Positions 1 to 10,193 of a stretch of 64,000 bases of DNA are shown here, piece after piece. Within the stretch, counting starts at the first letter, position 1. The number at the start of each line of letters is the position of its first letter. This DNA comes from Rhizaria sp. SCN 62-66 (taxonomy: Eukaryota; Rhizaria, unplaced), in the NCBI GenBank assembly GCA_001724265.1, contig MEDY01000045.1:1-64000 (forward strand), in the 5' to 3' direction. The notes below the pieces were generated by a model that saw only the letters and a program-made list of their open reading frames with translations, was not told the DNA's origin and searched no databases. A program made the position numbers and the translations under genes.

Positions 1-98
1 TTTTGCTCTTTGCGTGTTGTTGTATTATGTATTGCTGTATGATGAAACTGCCGCTATAGCTTTGCGATATACTTGCTGTATTCGCAGAGTCCCTCGAT

Positions 99-561
99 AT
101 GCAGCGAACTCCCTCACCCGTTCTATCACGTTCTTTCGCTTTCTCGCTCTTTTTCTCTCGTCTCCCCCCTTTTCCCTTAATTTTCGGTATGTTCCCTTTG
201 CTTGCAAATATGCCTCCTCGCGCTAATCGTAACATCAACCAACAACAACAGCAACCTGCTGCTGCTGTTGCTGCTGCTGTTGCTGCCCCTGTTGCTGCCC
301 CTGTTGCTGCCCCTGTAAATCGCCGCTTTACCAACTACTTGATGTCCAAGTTCATCCACGACACAACTGCCGACCTCGTCGGCCAGATGATGCGGCAGCT
401 TGCGGAGCGAGCGCGACCGCGAGCGCGACCGCGCGCAGGCCGAGCGTGACCGCGCAGTTGTCGCGCGCTTCGATCGCGTCGAGGTCATACTCGACAGGCT
501 CGTTCGGTCCACGAATGCTGTGCGTAATGCGTATGTCGCTGAGGACGACGACAATAACTGA
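99..561 (+). pseudogene. small Gln/Ala-rich ORF with apparent frameshift
   Basis: I do not recognise this protein. From ATG 210 the frame reads MPPRANRN, a short Gln run, AAAV/APVA repeats, then a compact segment (RRFTNYLMSKFIHDTTADLVGQMM) that could be a helix pair, and stops at TGA 447-449. The +1 frame is open from 391 to TGA 559-561 and gives a charged helical tail made of ERDR repeats followed by VARFDRVEVILDRLVRSTNAVRNAY. Both frames are open between 391 and 446, where a GAGCGCGACCGC unit is repeated. A one-base indel there, an assembly error or a +1 ribosomal shift would join them. The upstream ATG at 99 would add a hydrophobic leader but looks like pyrimidine-rich untranslated DNA. 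AATAAA lies at 725-730. It could be an active gene with a sequence error rather than a pseudogene. Confidence 0.35.
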
Positions 562-724
562 GCCTCAGCAGTGGAATGGAGTAACCTAGAGTGGAGTATC
601 CTAACCTTGTTCAGTTTTTGAGGCTGAATCGATATCGATTGGTGATGAAGACTCAGTCTGGCTGTCACGCTCAGTTGAGGAAAAACAGAAACCAGAACAG
701 TGTAGATCTAATCCCCCGGTAAAA

Positions 725-730
725 AATAAA
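725..730 (+). promoter_or_regulatory. possible poly(A) signal
   Basis: AATAAA lies about 165 bases after the TGA at 559-561 of the small plus-strand ORF. The hexamer is short and this gap is AT-rich, so chance occurrence is possible. Confidence 0.3.
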
Positions 731-893
731 TACATTCATAAGCTTACATGTATAACTTCATGAAACTCTGTTGTGATGTGGAGACATATCATTACATTGC
801 ATAGGAGCGATAACGTAAGCAATTACGAATCTTCATTGCTAAGGGAGTGAGGCAGATGCTTGGTGATTGTTACATTGCGTAGAGAAATGTTTC

Positions 894-899
894 TTTATT
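894..899 (-). promoter_or_regulatory. possible poly(A) signal
   Basis: AATAAA on the minus strand, about 160 bases beyond the TAA (1058-1060) that ends the TAG-read-through form of the pantothenate kinase gene. It supports 1058, rather than the TAG at 2087, as the real 3' end of that gene. Confidence 0.35.
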
Positions 900-1057
900 G
901 ACATAACTTAGGAAGCTTAAGCTTCTGAAATAAAATATTGGACTAACGATTAGTCATGAGTAGCTTTGTAGAGATTGTTGACACTTTTTACTAGTCGTTG
1001 AGAAGTGTTTGTTTATCGTTGTTTTGTCTTTGTTCTGATTGATGCTTTCTTTCGCAG

Positions 1058-3394
1058 TTACTGCGTGAAGCTCGGCAACAGCGGTGCGGCAGGCACGAGT
1101 TGGTTTGAATCAATAGGTTTCGGCATCAGAATCGCCGCTGCAACTTCACCAGGACTGTTGCGCGCCGCATCATCAACAACGCCTTCAGCACCCACACGAA
1201 CAACGAGTTGTTCTTGCTGCGTAGGCGGTGGCATGGCGCCAAGCTGCGAGCGCGACTGCGGCATCAGTGCCGCCGGCCCAGTCTCGAGCTGCTGCGCATG
1301 CACAAGCGACGCCAGAGTCGGTGTCATGAACCCCACGCTACCCGTGCCGCTCAGAGAGCTGCTTCTACCGCTACCGGGCGCTGGGTTTATGTTCTTGACT
1401 CTAAGCCCCAGTCCAAGGCCGAGTCCAAGCGCGTGGCGGCCGCCAAAGTTGGGGTTGTGTTCGTGCTTCTGATCGATGGTGTAACCGTTGTTGATAAGCA
1501 ACGGCGACTGTTGCAACACATCGTCACTATCGATACCGCTGCTTGAGCTGTTGATCTTGTTGTTCTGGTTCGCGTTCGGATCATCGTCGAACATACCATG
1601 AGCGGACTCCGGGATCACGCGCATCTCCCTCACCTGTCTCCCGCTGTTGTCCATACTCACAGGCGCGTGCGCACTGGTGGTCGAGACAGAGCCACCACCA
1701 ACTGTGACGGAGGTGCTCGGGGCTTCACTGAGCGGACGCGGCGAGGTCACCAGTGGCGGCGAGAAGATGAGCGTGCCGACCGGGCCTGCGTCAGTCACTG
1801 TGCCCGCGGCAGCAGCAGCGGCAACGGTGACGGGCGAGTAATAGCGACGGGGACTGTGGCTGCGGCCCTGTCCTTGTGGAGCTGTGGTTGAGTGACTGTG
1901 CGCAGAGGGAGACTGACTGTGAGCAACTGGAGACGCGTGGCCGTGAGCTGACTTGCTCCCACTAGCGCTTCTAGACTGACTGTGACTGCGGATGTGGCCA
2001 TGGACCTCAGACTGGGCGTGAGCAGCAGGGTGAGTGTGGCTGTGAGGAGTGGCAACATCATCAGAAGCAGAGTGAGTGTGAACACCCTAGTTGAGGCGGG
2101 CGACTGACACTACGACCGGCAAAGGAGCAGGTGCAGGAGCCAAAACAGAGGCGAGCGCAGGCATTGCCACCGGGGCCGTGAGCATCGGAGAAGGAGCATG
2201 AGGGAGTGTTGTCATCGACGCATGAATTTGCGGCAACTGTCCAGTCCGTTGCTGTTGTTGCTGTTGATACGAGGCCAGATACGACGAGACTTGAGCTTGT
2301 GTCTGCGCAAAGCGAGCGAGAGTTGCAGAACTCAACAGGCCGCTTGCATTGGTTGCAGCATTCGATGTCGCAGGAGCAGAAGCAGCGGGCGAGGCAACAG
2401 GCGAGGCGTATTGAAAAGTTGGCTGCGAGACTTGCTGTGAAGCAGGTGTGAGAGATACAGCGCTAATCTGCTGCTGCTGCTGCTGAGGTAATGCACGTGA
2501 TTGCGCAGCGGCAGATTGTGGTGACGAGAAGTTGGGGTACGGGTAGTGCAGCTCACTGTCAACAGCAGCATTACCACTGATACTTCCTCCGCGTTGCACG
2601 TTAAGTGTCGCCTGCTGATGCTGCTGGAGTTGCAGCTGGTGCTGCTGCAGGAGCTGCTGCTGTTGTTGCTGTTGCTGCAACAGCAACTGCTGCTGTTGCA
2701 TCAAGAACTGTTGCTGCTGCTGTTGCTGCAGCTGCGACAGCGACTGTGACAGACTCGTTGTCGCCTCATCACGGTACGAGAACGCAAACGCATTGTCACC
2801 AACAGGGGGTGAGAAGAGCGTTGACGGAGACAGGAAACCGCCGGGATTAGTCGAAACACTGTGAGAAGTACTCCGAACACCTCCACTTGCACCTACAGCA
2901 TTAGGAGCAGAAGCAGCCGTGTTTGCATTGCGCACAGAAGTGCCTATAGAAAGCGCACCCATAGTGCCGGCAGTCCCCTGCAACACCGCCGCTGCGGCCG
3001 CTGCCATCGAGGCAGAGCCCACAGGCGCAGCGGCGGCAACAGCCTCAGCTGCAGCCTTGTCGGCCGCAGCAGCTGCAGCGCCTGCCTGATAGGCCAATGC
3101 ACGCTCTGCAAGGGAGCTTGCGCGAGGCCGCACGTTGGCTTGAATGTAGGTGGCGTCCGCGGTTGGGAGGCATCTTTTCTCTTGGCCTGTTAGAGGCTTG
3201 CGGGGTGAAGCTTCCGACATAGATGCAGCGGACACAACAGGAGCAGGTGCGGGAGCAGGAGCTGCGACAGTCGCAGCGGCACCACCAGCTCCCGAAGAAG
3301 CAGCAGGTGCAAACGCGTGCGATGCGACACCATGCGGCTGCGCAGTTGTGCTCAGCATCGCTCCAAGCGCCGGCGACTGCGAATTAGACTGTGC

Positions 3395-3427
<33 letters not shown>

Positions 3428-3428
3428 T

Positions 3429-3461
<33 letters not shown>

Positions 3462-6400
3462 GGTGACAGGTGTGCGCGTTGCGCTGAGGCAGCGCCCGCG
3501 GTAGCAAGCGGCCGCTGCGGCGTTGCAAACGTAGCGCCAGTGCTCGTTGCGCTCGCGTTCGGCTGACTCAACGGTGAGCGAATAGGGGGCTTCTGAGCGC
3601 TCGAACTAGCTCTCGCAACAGCAGCCGTGGCAACGGACGTGGCTGAAATCATGGGTGACGAGGCGTGACGCTGTGCCACGGGCGTGGGCCCAGTAACAGG
3701 CACAGGGGCAGCCTGAGAGGCAGAGGCCGCAGCAGGAGCTGGCGCAGGCGCAGGTGCAGGCGCCGAGGCAGAAGCTGAAGCGGAAGCAGATGCAGCGGGA
3801 GCAGGCGCGGGGCTCGGGTAAACGAGGTCCGACTCGAGCTCTTCTGACGAGCGCACAAACGAGCCGACAGCGCCAAAGTAGCCCTCGTGCTTCAGAAAGA
3901 TAGCTTCGATGGTGTTGGAAGACCAGTATGTCAGCGCATACGCAAGCATACGCATCGCGAGCAAGTTGTTCCGCAAGAAGTTTCCGACGAAGACGACTGA
4001 CGGTACGCGCAGCACTTGCCTGGCGTAGAGGTGTGCCAGCGAGCAGATGTTGTTAGTGATCATCACAAGCGCCGCCTTAGCAAGGTCTTCACGGGAGACT
4101 TGGTCGTATGTCTGCGGCTTGACAAGCTTGCCAAAAGATGCAGCAATCGTGTCACCAGAGAGACCAAGCGAGGAGTAGTCCCTGCCGTAGATGTCACTCA
4201 CGAGCAGGTCCACCTTGGAGCCCTTGCCGTGGTGCGCGAGCGCCAGCGCGGCCGAGAATGACGTGCAGCCAGTGAGCGCACGGCAGAGGCCGTAGAAAGT
4301 GCCACCTCCGAGCGAGGAACCACCGACACGAGAGTACTTCATGCCGGACTCGACCTTAAGGATGGACACACCGGTACCGATGTTGACGAGGAGGAACGGG
4401 AACGCGGGAGGATCGCGCGTGTACATCTCGAGCTCCTCATGAAACAAGTAACGCTTGAAGGAGAAACATTCGCCAGCGCAATGACGGATGAGGAAGTCAA
4501 CACCGCGAACGAGAGACTTCATCTCGTCAACGACAACAAAGCCGTATTCATCGTCTTCTTCGTCTTGCTCATCCTCCTCAGGCTCGTCGTGATCTTGCTC
4601 TCCATCAGGACCATAATATATACCAGCAGTACTCGCGCTTTCTTCCTCACCAGCATCGTAAAACTCTTGCTGGCTTTGGTCAACAGCAGAGCTACCCACC
4701 TCTGGCTGTGCCTGTGTCCGAGCTTGCGCTTGAGCGTTGGCATCAGCGCGGGCGTAGGCTGTTTGTGCGAGCGCCGTCAACCTGGCAACCTCACTACTCA
4801 TCGCTGCACTCGTCGCCGCAATCGCATCACCCACCTTCACACCACTAGCGCTAACAACACCAGTGCTGCCGTTGTACACGGACATCGCTGACTCGGCCGC
4901 GGTCTCCGCAGCTTCCGTCAAAGCCTCAGCTTCAGCCTTTGCGAGCGCGCGCCGTTCCGCCCGCGCCTTCGCGCGCGTCACACGCAGCAAGTCCCTCCGC
5001 TCGGAGCGCGCGAGCTCGATCTGACGATCAAACTCGCGTTGATACTTCACAGCACCACCACCGGTTGCGAACACCATCACAGGACACAACCCGTTTGAGT
5101 CGACAAGCTCAAAGAACTGAGAGATCCGCGCAGACTCAAACTTGAGGAAGTGGAACGTGCCGTCAAACCGGTGGGACTTGATCTCAAGCTCTTCACTGCG
5201 GCGCCCAGTCTGTCCGTACGTCATGTGCGAGAGGATAAACGCGTCGAGATTAATCTTCTTGCGCGCCTGACTCGCACACGGGTGATTAGGCGAGAAGTAG
5301 CAGATCTTCGACAGTGTGCCGCCCATATCGATGCCGACGCGGATGCTCGGCCATGCAGTCACGGGCAGCGACGTGAGCCGCGACTGCAGGTCTGAGACGA
5401 CGGTGTCGTGCGCGACGCGGAGAGCCGCCAGAACGGGCTCGTTAGAGCGGAACCGCTCGTCTTCTGAAGAGCGCGAGCCGGCGTGGCGGTGCTCGGTGGG
5501 GACGCCGGGGTGACGCAGGAACGCGGGCGGAGCAAAGCCGCGATAACCGCCAACATTACCGCTACTACTACTGCCGCTGGCAGCGCTTGCACTCGTGTTC
5601 GCGCTTGCACTCGCACTCGAGCTCGTGCTGTTGTTGGCAGCTTGACTGTTAACGTTGCTGTAGTTATTGGCGCTCGTATTGGTGTTCGTGGCATTGCTGT
5701 TATTGTAATTCTGAGCAAAGTCAGGTTGAGCTTGCGCTTGCGTTTGTGCTGCGTGGCCGTGAGTCTGACTGTAGCCGTGAGTATGACTGTGAGCAGCAAT
5801 CTGGCGACTCGCCACAGTAGCATTCGTGGACTGCTGTTGTTGTTGTTGCTGTGTGGCGACAGCAGGAGCCGAAGCAGGAGCCGCGGTCGTCGCGCCAGTC
5901 GGGTTGACAGCACTTGCGGACATTGTCGCATTGGCGGAGATCAAGACGTCCGCAGGCGTCGTCGGCGTGCGCGCTGCGACATCATAGGCAAGCATCAGCG
6001 GCGGCGGACGAGGGTGAATAGGATGCAACTCGATGTTCTCATCGGCGTTGGGGAGGGCACTACCTGCGGTGGCGCTGATACCGGAGCCCGCAGGAGCAGC
6101 AACAGAGGTACTCACGGCCGCACCAGCGTGTGCAGGCGCAATAGTGCTGCCTGTGACAGCAGGGTTTGCAAGGGTGCTCGAGTTCGCGTTCGAGGCGGTT
6201 TGGGGACTAGTTACACGGCCAACCAGCAGGTCACTCGCCGTCGTCACATATCCAGCGCCAGTGCTGCTGCTGCTGCTGCTGCTGCTATGAACGGCCGTGA
6301 CGCCAGCGCCAGTGACGCGCGCAGCGTACTCGTGCACAGTGCGCGTGTACACGGCCAGCTCGGCCAGGTAGTGCTGGTGAGCCTCGTGCTGCAGCCGCGC

Positions 6401-8923
6401 GTGCTGGACGAACGCCTCAGGGGGCTGGCCGGGGGCGGGCGGCGGCACGGGGTGGAACAGCGGCGGCGCGGGCGGCGCCAGCACCACAGCGCTGGCAGCA
6501 GAAGCGGTTGAGCCGAGGGAAGATGCCGGGGCATGGAAGGAGCTAGAGGCAGGAGCAGCTGAGGTTGCGTAGGCCGGCGCTGTTGGAGCGGGCAGCGGGG
6601 AGATGTTACTGTGACTACTCGCAACGCTTGTGTGGGACATAGCATACTGATGCTTGTTCGGAGAAATCGACGCAGTGTTGTTGTTCGCGGGCGCAAGCTG
6701 GGGGCTCGGCGCAAGACTACTCAGTTTGTTCCCGCTGCCGCGATTCGCGCTGCTTCTCTGCAGTCCGCCGCTCACACTCGCGCTTGCGGTCGTCGCAGTT
6801 GCGCTGGCGTTGTTCGGAAGTGCGTACTTCTCCTTCAGCTCAAGCTCGAGCGCTTCAGCCGCAGCGAGGGCCTCCGTGGCTGCCTCCCCCGCAGCCGCGT
6901 TGGCCGCCGCACGGGCCCGCGCGTCGGCCGGCGAGCGCAGAGCACGGGCCAGAATCATAGTGTGGCCGCTGCTGTCGGTCATATACCGCGACTGCGACTG
7001 CGCGGCCGGGATCCCGCCGACAGGCGCCGCGACAGACGCAGCACCAGCGTTCTGACTTGACGCGCTCACGACGCTGGTGTGAGGGCTGCTGGTGGCGGCC
7101 TCAGTCGCAGGGACGGGAAGCGAGACAGGGACGAACGAGGCCGAGTTCGAACCAGACATCGCAACAAGAGCGGCAGATGCAGGACTCTTGCTGCCTCTAC
7201 TGCTAATATTGCTGCTAGTAGTGGCACTAGCTTGAGCAGCTGAGAACGGAGTAGAAAAGCCAGAGTTGCTAGCAGGAGCTGCGTTGCTCCTGTTTGCAGC
7301 AGCAGCGGCAGCAGCAGCAGCGGCAGCTTCATGTTGCGCTTGGTGGCGACTTAACTTTGCAGCGAGAGACTCTGCGAAGATATCATCGCCAACACTCAGC
7401 GATGCGTCGCTGACGTTGCTATGTCCTTCGTAGTCTTCGTGGTCCTGGTTCTGGTTCTGAGCGTTGTTCACCGTCGTGACAACGTTGGTATTCGTGTGCA
7501 TATTGTTTGCTGTAGTCGCATTGAACGAAGCGTACGCTGAAGCCAACACAGGCGGTGCCAGAGGACGACCGTGAGTGGCGACGTTGTTGTTGAAAGAGAG
7601 AACCTCTGCAGTCATCGGAGCCTCCGTAAAGCCAGCGTGGCTGTGAGCTGCAACACTCGGGAGACCGTGCGCGCTAGCAGCGGCAGCAGTAGCAGCGTTG
7701 TCGTGGTGATTGTGGGCGCCACTAGCTGCTTGATGCTGCACATTATGCGCAGAATGATTGTTGGTGCTCTTGTTGTTGCTGTAGTTGATATAGTCATCGT
7801 CATCAGCGTTGGTGGACACATAGCCCCAGCCACCGCCGCCGCCGCCTTCACAGTCTTCATCATTGTCGCCATTGTTGTCGTTGCTGTAGCTACGCATGCG
7901 CTGCTGCTCAAGCTCATGATCAATGCTGCCGTCACGAGTGGTGACGTTGTTTTCGTCGCCGACACTGTGAACAGCGTGTCCGTTATTATGGGTATAGTTG
8001 TTGCCATAGATGCCGTGCGCGTTGTGAGTAGCAGGACCAACGCTGCTCCCACTACTCTGACCAGCAAGCCCGCTGCTGCCACCACCGCTCTTGCCGTACC
8101 CAGCGGCATTGACGTTGTCGGGATTGTTGCTGCTGTTGTTGCTCATCGAGAAGGCGTCACTTGCTGCAGTGTCCACTGGGCTCACCACACCGCCCATCTC
8201 AGCCTCAAGCTCCAAGCCACCGGCGTCGATGATTCTGCCAAAGCTGACCATGTTGGCGTTGTCGCTGTCACTCTGCGGCAGCGGCGTGCGCGCGAACGCC
8301 GAGGCCGGGACGCCGGACCACTCGCGCGAAGGCAGCATGCCGCTCGGCAAGCGCTCGTTGTTCACATCAACAGCAGCAACACCGGGAGCGGCAGCAAGGG
8401 ACAACACGGCAGCGGGGACAGGAGGAGCGACCGCTGGGACGTTGGTCGCTGCGTTCGTGCCAGCAGGGGCGGAGTGCTGTTGTTGTTGCTGGAGAAGAGC
8501 AACGCGTGCGCGCGGGAACGGTGCCGCGGGAACCGTAAAGTCGGTGCGGGCAGCAGCCGCAGCAGTGTTGAGCTGTGAGGTAGAAGCCGGCTGTGTGCTG
8601 CTCGCGTTGGCGGCCGCTGCGGTGACAGCAGCAGCGGCGGCAGCAACGGGGATAGTGGGTGGAGTCGGTGAGACGAGAGGGAAGTTGGGGAACGACGGCG
8701 TGGGAATTAGCGTCGGATCGGAGTCTAAAAAGGACGCCGCTGACGCAAAGTTAGGCCCAGAGTGCTGGGACGGGTAGCGGAGTGCACCGGAGGGAGAGCG
8801 GACTTGCGGTGGCTGAAGAGGCGGAGTTGCAGTTGTGAGGGGCGGCTGAGGCGCGCGCAGGTCGCTAGCGGCCGGGGGGAAAGCGCGCTCGTCGCCGCGC
8901 AACCCATAGTAGGGGGTACTCAT
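1058..8923 (-). CDS. giant low-complexity protein with pantothenate kinase core
   Basis: This predicts 2621 residues from ATG 8923 (MSTPYYGL; the in-frame TTG at 8941 is not a credible start) to TAA 1058-1060, reading the in-frame TAG at 2087-2089 as an amino acid. Residues about 1190-1690 are a eukaryotic type II pantothenate kinase, which phosphorylates pantothenate with ATP in the first committed step of CoA synthesis. Visible motifs, in order: GIDMGGTLSK, FATGGGAVKY, DEMKSLVRGVDFL, LLVNIGTGVSIL, GGSSLGGGTFYGLCRALTGC, VVFVGNFLRNN and HEGYFGAVGSF. An insertion of about 150 Ala/Glu/Asp-rich residues separates the second and third motifs. The remainder is Ala/Ser/Asn/Gln/His-rich, including a run of about 24 Gln near 3400-3460. 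The segment after the TAG is His/Ser-rich and then Ser/Pro-rich, like the N-terminal flank. The kinase should be active, as the nucleotide and fold motifs are intact. The gene is divergent from the gene starting at 10194. Confidence 0.85.
2087..2089 (-). other. in-frame TAG codon, probably sense (Gln)
   Basis: Codon 2279 of the pantothenate kinase protein, in context VARLN-TAG-GVHTHS. The same frame stays open for 342 further codons to TAA 1058-1060. I read the 96 codons between the TAG and position 1798 by hand and found no other stop. Confidence 0.8.
3391..3465 (-). repeat. CAG/CAA repeat coding polyglutamine
   Basis: A nearly pure run of CTG and TTG on the plus strand, read as about 24 consecutive Gln codons (CAG and CAA mixed) within the giant pantothenate kinase protein, C-terminal to the kinase core. 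Mixed codons suggest it is somewhat protected from slippage. Confidence 0.85.
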
Positions 8924-10193
8924 AGCGGTACGCCGGGGCAAGACGGCAAGATTCGCTTAAAAAGATAAAAACTGGGAGAACGGGGTCAGTTTTCGGCTGA
9001 GAGGTCGCAGAGAAAGCCGAGTGCAAAGTCGGAAATGAGTAGGGTGCGATAACAGGGAAAAGAAAGAGATTGAGGGGAATAAAAAAATAGAAAATTGACC
9101 ACTGAGTATGCGGCCATTAAGAATTCAGCTAAACATCAGCAGAACAATGTTTACACGACGAACATAAGAAATGCCCGATTAGCCTTGTGGTGCGACTCGG
9201 CCATCCGACGTCGACCACAATCGATTCAGTGTGCTCGTGGCCCTCGGCACGTCTCCTTTTTCCGCACGCAAAACATGTGATTTGTTGATTTACTCTTAAT
9301 ATTACTCTACAATTTTACGATATTTGCAGGATTTCATGCAAGACTGTATAATTTTAAGTTGACTTCTTTGAAAACGTTTAATATCACCTTGTATACGATC
9401 AATTGTCACGCGGACTTTCTTCTACCTTCCTTCTTTGTTTCTACGATGTGTCAGTACCTGGGTTGTTATACACGTTTTAGGTCTAAATATTGTATCATAC
9501 GCAAGTATCGTTTATTACATGTGCGGGCGCGTTAACATTCTGCGACATATCTGTAATGAAGTCATGATTATGCACTTGAGAAGGCTATTTCGTCAAACCA
9601 TGTCGTATCGCTGACCTTCTAACTTTGCTGCCTCATTAGAGCCTGCCTCCTACATTCCAGAGACTTAGATAATACAAACAGCAGTAACACGGGCATATAA
9701 TGACGGTTTCAAATATACGAAATAATTTATCGTGATGCACAGTGTTTGACTTTGATATTTTTGTCTCAATGTTACAGTATAACTTGAAGAGAAGTTTCAC
9801 AAATGTCTCGCTTGATAAGGTGTAGACAGATACATGATTTCATAAAGCAAAATAGAGAGCATTTCAAAAAGCTGTCAATATGCGGTATACAACGCTCAAG
9901 TCTGCGCTATGCGTGTTGTTGGTTGCTCACAGTCGTGAACTGACAAGCGTACGAAAAATGCGATTGTGGTGGCGGCGGGGAATGGAGCCTGCTGCGTTTT
10001 TACAAAACCAGGATATCCACTTGAACACATTTAGAAATCACTTGATACATTAAGATCTACAAACAAAATGATTGATAAATACGAGGTTTTAATTATTTTC
10101 TTTGCTAACGGTGTTTTTATTGCTGCCTGTGCTTCACTTTTCACTTCGCTCCCGCAGAAAGAGTATCTCAATTGAGATCTTGCTTTCCCCCAC
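8924..10193. promoter_or_regulatory. divergent intergenic region, probable bidirectional promoter
   Basis: A gap of 1.27 kb between the start codons of two giant divergent genes. The outer parts are purine-rich (about 8990-9090) and the centre is AT-rich. A pyrimidine tract ending in CGCAG near 10157 could be a 5' untranslated intron acceptor for the gene at 10194. I see no ORF longer than 61 codons, no RNA gene and no clear core promoter element. Confidence 0.4.

Larger units (their letters stand above)
562..1057. other. intergenic region between convergent genes
   Basis: AT-rich gap between the small plus-strand ORF and the 3' end of the pantothenate kinase gene. Apart from one AATAAA for each flanking gene I see no ORF, RNA gene or repeat in it. 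Confidence 0.6.

Noticed and set aside
3391-3465. CAG/CTG repeat arrays as possible CRISPR or satellite
   Set aside because: Contiguous, without spacers, in frame and coding for polyglutamine.
5483-6511. Long antisense ORFs opposite the giant genes (e.g. 5483-6511, 10479-11729, 16607-17473)
   Set aside because: They are shadows of GC-rich, repeat-bearing coding sequence and read as Arg-, Leu- or Ala-rich strings with no motifs.
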